From: Deltaproteobacteria bacterium
GTDB taxonomy: Bacteria; Desulfobacterota; DSM-4660; Desulfatiglandales; Desulfatiglandaceae
Direction: 5' to 3'
DNA: 11,366 nucleotides
NCBI GenBank assembly: GCA_011051075.1
Contig: DREN01000144.1
Coordinates: 1-11,366 of the forward strand
The notes beneath the pieces were generated by a model, which was not told where the DNA came from, searched no databases, and was given only the letters and a program-made list of their open reading frames with translations. Position numbers and translations under genes: made by a program. Below are positions 1 to 6,927 of this stretch, in pieces (position 1 is the stretch's first letter; every line of letters begins with the position of its first letter).

Positions 1-249
1 ATCCACTATTGCCGGGATGGGCATGGTCATGGAGGACATGATGATGGGTGTAGCGAGATCAACGCCTAAAACAGAGCCGGCGGTCTCGGCCTCCACCCCG
101 TCAATACACCTCTGCCTGATGGTGTATTGGTCAAGGACGCTGCGGTTGTTGGAGAGGACAAACTCCGTCTCCACCCCGTCTAACAGCCAGCCGATGTCAC
201 GGGTTCTGATTTCAGCCTCACCCTTTTGGTAGATCTCCGTCAATTCCAT
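1..249 (-). CDS. FMN-dependent alpha-hydroxy-acid dehydrogenase / IDI-2-like protein, N-terminal part (runs off window)
   Basis: The frame is open for exactly 83 codons from an ATG at 249 down to base 1, with no stop, so only the N-terminus is present. A strong purine-rich Shine-Dalgarno (GGAGGAGAGG) lies just upstream and fixes the start. The segment reads MELTEIYQKGEAEIRTRDIG, then a variable helical stretch, then GVDLATPIIMSSMTM at about residues 62-76. That last motif resembles the first barrel strand of FMN-dependent (S)-2-hydroxy-acid dehydrogenases and type 2 isopentenyl-diphosphate isomerases, where 'G..L..P....' leads into the FMN-binding site. Family knowledge suggests a cytoplasmic flavoprotein oxidising a 2-hydroxy acid, but the catalytic His/Arg/Lys region lies outside the window, so substrate and even subfamily are open. 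It starts 59 nt after the msrAB stop on the same strand, so co-transcription is possible. A weak hairpin (275-280 with 295-300) lies in the gap. Confidence 0.62.
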   Translation of the reverse strand, partial: MELTEIYQKGEAEIRTRDIGWLLDGVETEFVLSNNRSVLDQYTIRQRCIDGVEAETAGSVLGVDLATPIIMSSMTMPIPAIVD

Positions 250-308
250 CTTCCTCTCCTCCACACTCACATATGGCAGGTCCAATGCCCGATCCCTGCC
301 GGGGTTAA

Positions 309-1349
309 CTACCTGTCAAACATCTTCCTGTACCGGCCGTAACCCTCCCGTTCAAGATCTTCCTTCCTGATAAAGCGGAGGGAGGCGGAGTTTATGCAGT
401 AGCGGAGGCCCGTGGGTGGAGGCCCGTCAGGGAACAGGTGCCCGAGATGAGAATCTCCGTGCCTGCTGCGAACCTCCGTTCTCCTCATGAAGAGGCTCTT
501 ATCCTCCTTCTCGACGATATTTCCCGGGTCAAGGGGCTTTGTGAAGCTGGGCCATCCCGTGCCGGAGTCATACTTGTCCATGGAGCTAAAAAGGGGCTCC
601 CCTGAGACGATATCCACGTAGATCCCCTCCTCCTTGTTGTCCCAGTATTCATTGGCAAAGGGCTGTTCCGTGGCATCTTCCCGGGTCACTCTGTACTGCA
701 GGGGGGTCAGTTTCTTTCTCAGTTCCTCTTCAGACGGTTTCTTGCGTGTCCTGTTATGATCCCTGGATTCTTCAGGGAGAATTTTCCCCTTCCATACCTC
801 TGTCAAGTACCGATCACGACCGGAGCCGCGTCTGTACTGCTTATATCCCATGGAATTTTTTCTGTAGTAGTCCTGGTGATAGTCTTCGGCCGGGTAGAAT
901 GTGGAGGCCTTCCTGATGTCCGTGACAATGGGCCTATGGTATATGCCGGAGCTTTCAAGTTCGGCCTTTGCCTTTTGCGCCAGGATCCTCTGCCCTTCGT
1001 TGTGGTAGAAAATCATTGTCCTGTACTGTGAGCCCCTGTCCACAAATTGCCCACCGGGATCCGTAGGATCGATCTGCCTCCAGAAAACCTCAAGGAGCTC
1101 CCCATAGCCTGTCCTGGAAGGGTCAAAAGTCACCTGGACCGCCTCCACATGCCCGGTCCGTCCACTTGAAACTTCCTCATATGTCGGGTCCTTTTCATGT
1201 CCGCCCGTATAACCTGATATAACATCCACCACCCCTTCAAGTTCCTCAAAGGGATGCTCCATGCACCAGAAACAGCCTCCGGCAAAGGTGGCCTTTTCAA
1301 GGCCTGTCCCTGCATCAGCATGCCCCTGCATCAGGACAACGGCGGGCAA
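309..1349 (-). CDS. msrAB: Bifunctional peptide methionine sulfoxide reductase MsrA-MsrB
   Basis: A fused repair enzyme: MsrA reduces Met-S-sulfoxide and MsrB reduces Met-R-sulfoxide in oxidised proteins. Residues are numbered from the TTG at 1349. The MsrA domain spans about 19-185, with the active-site motif GCFWCME (nucleophile Cys26, second Cys29) and the HQDYY/GSGRD motifs. A charged linker follows, then MsrB at about 206-330 with GTGWPSF, RSRHGDSHLGH and RYCINSAS (nucleophile Cys318). The zinc CxxC pairs of many MsrB proteins are absent. Only three cysteines occur in the whole protein, so the usual resolving cysteines are missing unless Cys29 serves MsrA. The start is uncertain: TTG 1349 and ATG 1331 both lack a Shine-Dalgarno. 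The reading frame stays open upstream to a TAG at 1425-1427 and encodes a hydrophobic stretch (FIFLLPAVVLMQGHADAG) that looks like a signal peptide, so export is plausible. A MITE-like element lies about 90 nt upstream. Confidence 0.93.
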   Translation of the reverse strand: MPAVVLMQGHADAGTGLEKATFAGGCFWCMEHPFEELEGVVDVISGYTGGHEKDPTYEEVSSGRTGHVEAVQVTFDPSRTGYGELLEVFWRQIDPTDPGGQFVDRGSQYRTMIFYHNEGQRILAQKAKAELESSGIYHRPIVTDIRKASTFYPAEDYHQDYYRKNSMGYKQYRRGSGRDRYLTEVWKGKILPEESRDHNRTRKKPSEEELRKKLTPLQYRVTREDATEQPFANEYWDNKEEGIYVDIVSGEPLFSSMDKYDSGTGWPSFTKPLDPGNIVEKEDKSLFMRRTEVRSRHGDSHLGHLFPDGPPPTGLRYCINSASLRFIRKEDLEREGYGRYRKMFDR

Positions 1350-1379
1350 CAGAAAGATGAATTGACTGTTTATTTCAAA

Positions 1380-1395
1380 TATGTTGAACCCCCTT
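1380..1395 (-). promoter_or_regulatory. Shine-Dalgarno-like site facing an ATA codon upstream of msrAB
   Basis: On the minus strand AAGGGGG (1395-1389) is followed after 6 nt by an ATA codon (1382-1380) in frame with msrAB. No ATG, GTG or TTG lies in frame between the upstream stop and the TTG at 1349, and neither TTG 1349 nor ATG 1331 has a comparable ribosome site. Starting at the ATA would add 11 residues and complete a signal-peptide-like N-terminus. Seen: the spacing and frame. Inferred: that it is used, either as a rare non-AUG start or as a decayed ATG. Confidence 0.3.
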
Positions 1396-1440
1396 TTACT
1401 TAACCCGCCAGGCCGGAAAAGTGTCTATTTATCCCGCTTG

Positions 1441-1565
1441 TATAGAGTTCCAGATAAAGATTTTGGACTGCGTTATCGGTCGGAATCGTCGACGACGTAC
1501 GAGGGGTACGACTTACTCCGATTCCTCCCTCTGGCCTTGCCAAAATCATTATCTGGAACTCTATA
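1441..1565. mobile_element. MITE-like element with 26-bp terminal inverted repeats
   Basis: The left end (1441-1466) starts tatagagttccagataa and the right end (1540-1565) is its reverse complement with 25 of 26 positions paired. The single mismatch is a/t in the aagatt/catt part. Inside, ggaatcg (1482-1488) pairs with cgattcc (1519-1525), and cgtac (1496-1500) with gtacg (1506-1510), so the whole 125 bp can fold into one long interrupted hairpin. There is no room for a transposase. Size, near-perfect termini and intergenic position fit a non-autonomous miniature inverted-repeat transposable element. The outermost TATA/TATA could include a TA target duplication. Alternatives are a palindromic intergenic repeat family of unknown mobility, or a structured transcript end. 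It separates the ABC operon from msrAB. Confidence 0.75.
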
Positions 1566-1578
1566 GCAGGGCGATGAG

Positions 1579-1594
1579 TCCCGCATAGGCGGGA
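1579..1594. repeat. Short CCCGC/GCGGG hairpin beside the MITE-like element
   Basis: tcccgc (1579-1584), loop atag, and gcggga (1589-1594) form a perfect 6-bp stem 13 nt from the element's right end. Its form (cat-cccgcc...gcggga) recalls the small dispersed palindromes common in bacterial intergenic DNA. No T-run follows on either strand, so it is not a typical intrinsic terminator, though it could protect the 3' end of the ABC transcript. Confidence 0.45.
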
Positions 1595-1677
1595 TGACCA
1601 AAAAGCCTGAACTTATGGAGATACCGGTATATTTATGACTCCAAAATATCAAATAAGGAACACAACCGGGAATCGGG

Positions 1678-2469
1678 CTAATCACGAAGACGCGCGTATA
1701 GCTCACGGCTGAATAAGAGAAATTCACTTGCTTCCCTTTTCCTAGGCCTGAGCAGATCAACAGAAATGTCGTCGCGGATACGTCCAGGGTCCTTACCCAT
1801 GACAAGGATTCTGTCCGCCAGGGTGATCGCTTCATTCACGTCGTGCGTCACAAAAAGGACCGTGTGAGACAATTTTTCCCAAAGCGAGAGGAGGAGGTTT
1901 TGCATTTCTTCACGTGTCTGAGCATCGAGAGAGGCAAAGGGTTCGTCCATGAGAAGCACCTTGGGCTTAAGGATGAGGACCCTTGCCAGGGCCACCCGTT
2001 GTTTCATGCCACCTGAGATCTCCCGTGGGAGGTAGTCCCTGAACTCGCTTAAGCCCACAAGGGAAAGAAAACGTTCTATTTCCTCCTCAGAGGCCTTTTT
2101 TTCCGTTGTGCGGCCCTTTAAACCAAAGGCGATGTTTTCCTTTACCGTGAGCCATGGAAAGAGCGTATCCTCTTGGAACACCACGCAGCGGTCAGGCCCC
2201 GGTTTTGATACTCCTTTGCCATTTAGAAGGATGGCTCCCGAACTCGGGGCTATAAAACCACCCAATATGTTCAAGAGCGTGGATTTGCCGCAACCGCTGC
2301 GGCCGAAGATACAGATCATCTCTCCGCCCTTTACACTGAAGTCGATTTCATCCAAAACGGTGACAAAGGCATTATTGATATTAAAGACCTTCCTCAGATT
2401 TCTGATTTCAAGGATTGTCTCCCTTGGTTCGGGTTGAAACCTGGATATGGCTTTTAGTTTAGGTTTCAC
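1678..2469 (-). CDS. ABC importer ATP-binding protein (SsuB/TauB/NrtD family)
   Basis: The cytoplasmic ATPase that powers the importer formed with the next two genes. All motifs of an ABC nucleotide-binding domain are present in 263 aa: Walker A GRSGCGKST (56-64), Q-loop Gln99 in VVFQE, signature ISGGMKQ (151-157), Walker B VLLMDE (171-176), D-loop SLD, and switch His209 in VTHD. The SGGMKQR form and 'LFPWLTVKENIAFGL' are typical of the sulfonate/taurine/nitrate subfamily, whose members cannot be given a substrate from the ATPase alone. The start is GTG (2469-2467), preceded by AGAAGGA, and its GTGA overlaps the permease stop by 4 nt, indicating translational coupling. It is the last gene of the cassette. 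No intrinsic terminator is evident downstream. Confidence 0.93.
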   Translation of the reverse strand: MKPKLKAISRFQPEPRETILEIRNLRKVFNINNAFVTVLDEIDFSVKGGEMICIFGRSGCGKSTLLNILGGFIAPSSGAILLNGKGVSKPGPDRCVVFQEDTLFPWLTVKENIAFGLKGRTTEKKASEEEIERFLSLVGLSEFRDYLPREISGGMKQRVALARVLILKPKVLLMDEPFASLDAQTREEMQNLLLSLWEKLSHTVLFVTHDVNEAITLADRILVMGKDPGRIRDDISVDLLRPRKREASEFLLFSRELYARLRD

Positions 2470-3293
2470 GTCATCCTTCTGGCGCTCTTAAAACAGACCC
2501 TGAGTGATGTCTTCAGGAGTTGATCGCCCACTCTCCCTATTACTGCAATAATAATGATTCCCAGCACGATGATGTCTATACGTCCCAACATACGGGCATC
2601 CATAATGAGCGCTCCAAGGCCATTGGGAACCCCTGTCAGTTCACCCAGAACAAGGTAAGCCCACGAGATACCGAGGCCCAGGCGCAGTCCGGTCATGATG
2701 TGAGGCATGGCCCCGGGGAGCAGTATGGCAAAGGTTCCCCGCAATCTTTTCACGCCCATCATTGCTCCTGCCTGGAGGAGAAGGGGATTGATCTGCCTAG
2801 CGCCTGCCGCGGCATTGAGGTAGATGGGAAAAAAGGCGGCCAGGGCCACCAAAAATACCGTTGTCTTGATACCGATCCCAAACCAGATCATGGCCAACGG
2901 GAGCCAGCTAATGCCGGGAACCGCTCTCAAGCCGTTAATGGTCGTGCCCATGAGCCTCTGCACCACGGATATCCGCCCTGATATGATCCCCAAAGGCAGC
3001 CCCAGGATTACGGCGAGTGCAAAGCCCATTGCAACCCTCATGAGGCTTGCCACTGCATCGTCCAGGAACCGGCCTGCGTATGGCGCTTCGCCCGGGTTAC
3101 CGAGGATATAGTTGTAACTGGTTTTTCCGATTTCCGCGGGATGCGGCATCAGGTATGTGGGGATCATCCCTGTTTCACTGACCATAAACCACAAAAGAAT
3201 AAATCCCAGCGGGATGATCCAGGGCAGTATTCGAAATGCCGAACGCGGGGTTTGAAATTCGGAATTATCCGTTTGAACGGTTCTCTTTTTCAT
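2466..3293 (-). CDS. ABC importer permease (SsuC/TauC/NrtB family)
   Basis: The inner-membrane channel subunit, 275 aa, probably a homodimer in the complex. A polar N-terminus (1-20) precedes hydrophobic segments at about 23-40, 85-105, 128-160, 205-222 and 240-255, consistent with the roughly six helices of this family. The stretch LLQAGAMMGVKRLRGTFAILLPGAMPHIMTG, about 172-202, is the cytoplasmic coupling loop (a variant of the EAA motif) that docks on the ATPase. Its ATG (3293-3291) shares one base with the stop of the binding-protein gene (TGATG), and its own stop overlaps the ATPase GTG, so the three transporter genes are translationally coupled. The substrate cannot be read from the permease. 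Relatives move sulfonates, nitrate, or thiamine precursors. Confidence 0.92.
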   Translation of the reverse strand: MKKRTVQTDNSEFQTPRSAFRILPWIIPLGFILLWFMVSETGMIPTYLMPHPAEIGKTSYNYILGNPGEAPYAGRFLDDAVASLMRVAMGFALAVILGLPLGIISGRISVVQRLMGTTINGLRAVPGISWLPLAMIWFGIGIKTTVFLVALAAFFPIYLNAAAGARQINPLLLQAGAMMGVKRLRGTFAILLPGAMPHIMTGLRLGLGISWAYLVLGELTGVPNGLGALIMDARMLGRIDIIVLGIIIIAVIGRVGDQLLKTSLRVCFKSARRMT

Positions 3294-4279
3294 CAGTTGG
3301 AACTTTGCTTTTCAGTCGTCCGGTTCTGGCCTTCCTTCACCTTCCTCACAAAAGAGAGATCAAAAAGCTTTTCATAATCGGGCTGCTTTTCTATAACCCC
3401 CAGGGCCTGCATCCGCTCCCCCAGTGCCCTGGTCTTCCGAACAAATGATTCATCCATCTCCCAGGCCAGTTCCATGTTGGGAGCAGCCTCTTGAAGGATG
3501 TCCGGCGGAGTTCCGAATGTTGACGCCTTTTTAAGCCATTCAGCCCTGTGGGAGTTCAGGTATTGTGTTGCCCTGGCGTGGGCCATAACAAGCTGATAAA
3601 CAAGCCCGGGGTTTTTCTCAATGGTCTTCCGCTTTACTAACATCCCAGCATTTATGGTGCCAATGGACTCTCCAAAGTAGGGATAGGAGAGGATTTTTCC
3701 ATAACCCTGGTGAACGGCAAGGGTTGGGAAAGGTTCTCCGGAAAGAAAGGCATCAATGCCGCCTCGGGCCAACGCCATTCCCATATCAAAAAAATCCACC
3801 CGGGTGAGACGAACATCCTTATCAGGTGACAGGCCGTTCCTTGTGAGGACTTCTCTCAGGAGTATCTCGTGCATGGTGCCGGGGACGTACCCGATTTTTT
3901 TCCCCCTAAGGTCCTTGATGGTTTTTACGGGGCCGTTTTTTTTCACTACCAGGGCCGAACACTTGTTACAGAGGGCCGCCACTAAGACCACAGGCTGTCC
4001 TCTGGATGCGGAGTGAATAGCATGGGCCAGGGTGGTGCCGCACATGTCCAGACTCCCTGCAAGCAGGGCCATTTTCTGGTCGGCAGGATTCGTAAACGAA
4101 AACACAGACACCTTCTGTCCCGGTGACGTGAATTTCTGATAATAAAAAGGCTGGATGGTCTGTGCCGTCTTCCACGTCCCTACCTTTGTTTCCCCTGCCC
4201 AGGAAGGAATAGCAATACTTGCAGTCAAAATAAAAACAAAGAAATAGCACAACAGAATCAAATGAGAACGAATTTTCAT
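3293..4279 (-). CDS. Periplasmic substrate-binding protein, NMT1/SsuA-like
   Basis: The exported binding protein that delivers ligand to the adjacent permease. I chose ATG 4279 (328 aa) because AGGGG lies 7 nt upstream and it places a classical signal peptide at the N-terminus: MKIRSHL, a hydrophobic core LILLCYFFVFILTASIAI, and a likely signal peptidase I site after PSWA. An ATG at 4306 lacks a ribosome site and overlaps the upstream gene. There is no lipobox. The mature part has the family's bilobed features: DQKMALLAGSLDMC at about 67-80, VKTIKDLRGKKIGYVPGT at about 118-135, and DAFLSGEP at about 176-183. Three cysteines cluster near the presumed binding cleft: Cys80, and the pair Cys104/Cys107 in ALCNKCSALV. 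Relatives bind sulfonates, nitrate or pyrimidine precursors, so the ligand is unknown. It begins 16 nt after the radical SAM gene. Confidence 0.9.
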   Translation of the reverse strand: MKIRSHLILLCYFFVFILTASIAIPSWAGETKVGTWKTAQTIQPFYYQKFTSPGQKVSVFSFTNPADQKMALLAGSLDMCGTTLAHAIHSASRGQPVVLVAALCNKCSALVVKKNGPVKTIKDLRGKKIGYVPGTMHEILLREVLTRNGLSPDKDVRLTRVDFFDMGMALARGGIDAFLSGEPFPTLAVHQGYGKILSYPYFGESIGTINAGMLVKRKTIEKNPGLVYQLVMAHARATQYLNSHRAEWLKKASTFGTPPDILQEAAPNMELAWEMDESFVRKTRALGERMQALGVIEKQPDYEKLFDLSFVRKVKEGQNRTTEKQSSN

Positions 4280-4295
4280 GTTTCTACCCCTATTC

Positions 4296-5339
4296 TTACA
4301 CAGCATGCTGTGTTGACATACGCTTCCCGTTCGTTTTCATTGCAAAACAGTTGGAGGAAAACCCCGGATCCCAACCTGTTTCTCTGTGCATTCTTCGTGC
4401 ATCAAGGATACCTGAGCCCCTGCTCTTGCCGGTATCCGGCTGATTATCTCTCGGGCTCGAGCCCACCTCCGGGAACAACAGGTTTGCTCCTGCGATGAGT
4501 GAAAGGCTGTTCGGCTCATGGGTGCAGTGGGCCTTCGGCACATCTGCCATGACCAGGCGGCTCACAGCCACCATGCGGGCCAGTTCCAGCTCGCTCACCA
4601 TGCCGAGATGTTCCATGGGAGAACCAGGGAAATTAATTCGCCGCATCACCCCGCTGTATGTCGCTCCGTACATTTTTGCCAGAAGCATCAGGTCTACAAT
4701 CTCCTCCGGTGCATGTTCCGGCCCAACCGGTTCTACGCAGTTCATCCAGAGAAGCCCGACATCCTTCAACACTTCAATGGTGTGTATCCTCTTGTCGCGC
4801 TTAAAAGGGGTGTCTCTTCCTTCACCCAGACGGAGAGCGTGATAGGCCCCCACAAACCCGGCATCAAGGAGCTTCTCCCCCTCCCGGTGGTTAATGTCTC
4901 TCGTGTTCGCCACCAGGGGTGTTGAAACGGCGTTTTTTAATAATTCCCCCACTTCCAGCAGCCGTTCAAAGGAGTAGGTGCCAGTGGTCATCAGGTTCAA
5001 TGCATCGGCCCCACCTGACTCAGCCAACCCGGCCCATCTCAGGATTTCATCATCACGGAACTCAACCTTTTCCTTGAATATATCTGCCTTAACCGTAAGG
5101 GAACAGAAGCTGCAGTTAAAGGGGCAGGCTTCCACATTGATGCCTATATGGAAATGATTTTCTCCTTTTCCATTAAACTGTTCCCTGGAGAGCCTGTCGG
5201 CTGTGTGCATCAGGGCACTGACTTCTGGTGAATGGACGTCAAGCTGCATCAGGGCCAGGGCATCGTCTCGATCGATTCCCTGGTTATCACCGCCTTTTCT
5301 AAGAATATCTGCAATATTGTGTGCGATCTTCCAACTCAT
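4296..5339 (-). CDS. BioB-like radical SAM enzyme of unknown substrate
   Basis: A 347-aa protein with the [4Fe-4S]/S-adenosylmethionine motif CPFNCSFC (Cys72, 76, 79), which generates the 5'-deoxyadenosyl radical. Barrel motifs follow (GGADALNLMTTG, YHALRLGEGRDTPF), then a C-terminal part containing AGANLLFPEVG, which resembles the BATS region of biotin synthase, HydE and PylB. It is probably not biotin synthase. Beyond the SAM motif only Cys201, Cys272 and Cys331 remain. Cys201 (MNCVEPVG) sits about where E. coli BioB Cys188 lies, but I see no equivalents of the other two [2Fe-2S] ligand cysteines (97 and 128). A basic tail (SSNCFAMKTNGKRMSTQHAV) follows the barrel. I chose ATG 5339, with AAGGG 11 nt upstream, over GTG 5348, which is too close to that site. 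It lies 14 nt after zwf and 16 nt before the ABC importer, implying that the importer supplies its substrate or exports/imports a related compound. Confidence 0.85.
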   Translation of the reverse strand: MSWKIAHNIADILRKGGDNQGIDRDDALALMQLDVHSPEVSALMHTADRLSREQFNGKGENHFHIGINVEACPFNCSFCSLTVKADIFKEKVEFRDDEILRWAGLAESGGADALNLMTTGTYSFERLLEVGELLKNAVSTPLVANTRDINHREGEKLLDAGFVGAYHALRLGEGRDTPFKRDKRIHTIEVLKDVGLLWMNCVEPVGPEHAPEEIVDLMLLAKMYGATYSGVMRRINFPGSPMEHLGMVSELELARMVAVSRLVMADVPKAHCTHEPNSLSLIAGANLLFPEVGSSPRDNQPDTGKSRGSGILDARRMHRETGWDPGFSSNCFAMKTNGKRMSTQHAV

Positions 5340-5353
5340 AGATACCACATCCC

Positions 5354-6919
5354 TTACTTCTTTAGATCACCCACAGCCTTTGGTCCCCATGTCCCGGACT
5401 CGTAGGGGAAAAGGATTTCAGCGCGATCAACACAAGTTTCGCATCCCTTCAAAACGGGGGTCAGAAAGGCCCAGCAGAGTTCCACCCCGTCCTGCCGCCA
5501 GAACAGCATATGATCCCCCAACATAACATCTAAGAGAACCTTTTCGTAGGCATCCGGCAAAGGACCTGTATGGTCCTGGTTATAATTAAAATCCATTGTC
5601 ACCGGTCTTAAACAGACCCTGGGCCCTGGGTTTTTTGTCTGAAAGGTGATGGAGATCTTTTCATCCGGGTAGATGCCCAGTATCAGTCGGTTGGGGGTGA
5701 TCTGCTCTCCGAGGGTCTGGCGAAACATGGAGTGGGGGACCTCTTTGAAGCGGATAACTATTTCGGTACGTTTTTCGGCCAGCCTTTTTCCCGATGTGAG
5801 GAAGAAGGGCACACCCTGCCAGCGCCAGTTGTCCATAAAGATCTTCATGGTGGCAAAGGTGGGTGTCAAGGACTGGGGATCGACGCCCTGCTCGTCCCTG
5901 TAGGCAGGGACCCTTTTCCCCTCAACGGTCCCTGCTCCGTACTGGCCAAGCACCAGGTGATCCTGAAGACGGCTGATGGGAAATGGCCTTATGGCCCTGT
6001 ATACCTTGACCTTTTCGTCCCGTACTCTGTCGGCCTCAAACTGGGAAGGGGGGTCCATGGCGGTCAGGGCCAGGAGCTGCATCATGTGGTTCTGAAACAT
6101 ATCCCTCAAGACCCCCGCCTGTTCGTAGTATCCAGCCCTATGTTCCACGCCGAGGGTTTCAGCAGCGGTTATGCTTACGCTATCAATGTATCTCCTGTTC
6201 CAGAGTGGTTCAAATATGGCGTTGGCAAAACGGAACATGAGGATGTTCTGGACGGTTTCCTTGGCCAGGTAATGATCGATCCTGAATATCTGATGCTCCT
6301 TGAAGTGCTTGTGCAGGGACCGGTCCAGATCAATGGCCGTGTCCAGATCACGACCGAAAGGTTTTTCTACGACTATTCTTGCCCAACCGTTTCCCTCTCG
6401 GTTTTCTGTTGATAAACCGGCCTTGCCAATCATCTCGGCGGCTGATTTATAGAGAGAGGGTGGTATGGCGAGATAAAAGACCCTGTTCCATTCAGTGCCG
6501 TGTTTTTTGTTCAGCTCCTTGAGAGAGTCGGCCAATGATTGGAAAGAAGCGAGCTCACCATAGTCAACCCTCCGATAGTAGAGCGATCGGGAAAAGATCT
6601 GCCATTTCCTGTCATCCAGGATTCCCGCAGTCTTCAAGGCATTCCGCATCTTCTCTCTGAACTCCCGGTCGCTCAGCCTGGTGCGGGCGCATCCTACAAC
6701 AAGAAAGGAGTCGGACAGACCATTGTTGAGGTATAGACTAAAGAGGGCCGGGACGATCTTTCTCGCGGTCAGATCGCCCGAGGCGCCCACGATAACAATC
6801 ATACCCGGGTCCGCAATCCCTTCCATGAGGCAGGACTCAGAGGAGATATCCGGGTCTGGGGACTTAGGCCCTACTACCGCAGGGCTGTTTCTTTTTGCCA
6901 TCGTGTCAGTATTGTCCAT
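5354..6919 (-). CDS. zwf: Glucose-6-phosphate 1-dehydrogenase
   Basis: Oxidises glucose 6-phosphate to 6-phosphoglucono-1,5-lactone, the entry step of the oxidative pentose-phosphate pathway (or Entner-Doudoroff route), in the cytoplasm. Numbered from ATG 6919 (521 aa), the nucleotide-binding motif GASGDLT lies at 45-51, EKPFG at about 185-189, and the substrate/catalytic motif RIDHYLAKE at 213-221. The C-terminal domain is full length. ATG 6919 has GGAAGA 8 nt upstream. ATG 6946, nine codons earlier, has none. The roughly 40 residues before the Rossmann fold are longer and more polar than in most homologues. The gene follows gnd after a structured gap, and no lactonase gene (pgl) is visible between or beside them. 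The radical SAM gene starts 14 nt downstream, so zwf may be co-transcribed with the importer cassette. Confidence 0.96.
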   Translation of the reverse strand: MDNTDTMAKRNSPAVVGPKSPDPDISSESCLMEGIADPGMIVIVGASGDLTARKIVPALFSLYLNNGLSDSFLVVGCARTRLSDREFREKMRNALKTAGILDDRKWQIFSRSLYYRRVDYGELASFQSLADSLKELNKKHGTEWNRVFYLAIPPSLYKSAAEMIGKAGLSTENREGNGWARIVVEKPFGRDLDTAIDLDRSLHKHFKEHQIFRIDHYLAKETVQNILMFRFANAIFEPLWNRRYIDSVSITAAETLGVEHRAGYYEQAGVLRDMFQNHMMQLLALTAMDPPSQFEADRVRDEKVKVYRAIRPFPISRLQDHLVLGQYGAGTVEGKRVPAYRDEQGVDPQSLTPTFATMKIFMDNWRWQGVPFFLTSGKRLAEKRTEIVIRFKEVPHSMFRQTLGEQITPNRLILGIYPDEKISITFQTKNPGPRVCLRPVTMDFNYNQDHTGPLPDAYEKVLLDVMLGDHMLFWRQDGVELCWAFLTPVLKGCETCVDRAEILFPYESGTWGPKAVGDLKK

Positions 6920-6927
6920 AAGGATAT

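Larger units (their letters stand above)
1350..1677. other. Non-coding gap between the ABC ATPase gene and msrAB
   Basis: This 328-nt stretch carries no convincing gene. Open frames across it are shadows or run through the inverted-repeat element. From right to left it holds an A+T-rich tail with a 10-nt palindrome ataccggtat (1621-1630), a short CCCGC-type hairpin (1579-1594), the 125-bp element at 1441-1565, and the msrAB leader. No Rho-independent terminator with a T-run is visible after the ATPase stop, and no confident sigma-70 promoter for msrAB can be picked by eye. Confidence 0.6.

Noticed and set aside
17..232. 71-codon plus-strand open frame
   Set aside because: It is antisense to the FMN-dependent protein's N-terminus, which has a strong ribosome site and family motif on the minus strand.
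1441..1600. CRISPR-like or tandem repeat array
   Set aside because: The copies are inverted, not direct and regularly spaced. There are no spacers and no cas genes.
1473..1835. 120-codon minus-strand open frame
   Set aside because: It overlaps the end of the ABC ATPase gene in another frame and runs through the inverted-repeat element. No domain is visible.
1678..4279. Naming the importer ssuABC, tauABC or thiXYZ
   Set aside because: Family motifs do not fix the substrate, and no desulfonation or thiamine gene lies beside it.
4296..5339. Assignment of the radical SAM gene as bioB (biotin synthase)
   Set aside because: Cysteines corresponding to the essential [2Fe-2S] site are missing and no other biotin genes are nearby.
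5732..6412. 226-codon plus-strand open frame
   Set aside because: It lies wholly antisense to zwf, whose Rossmann and RIDHYLAKE motifs are clear. The translation has no recognisable domain and no good ribosome site.
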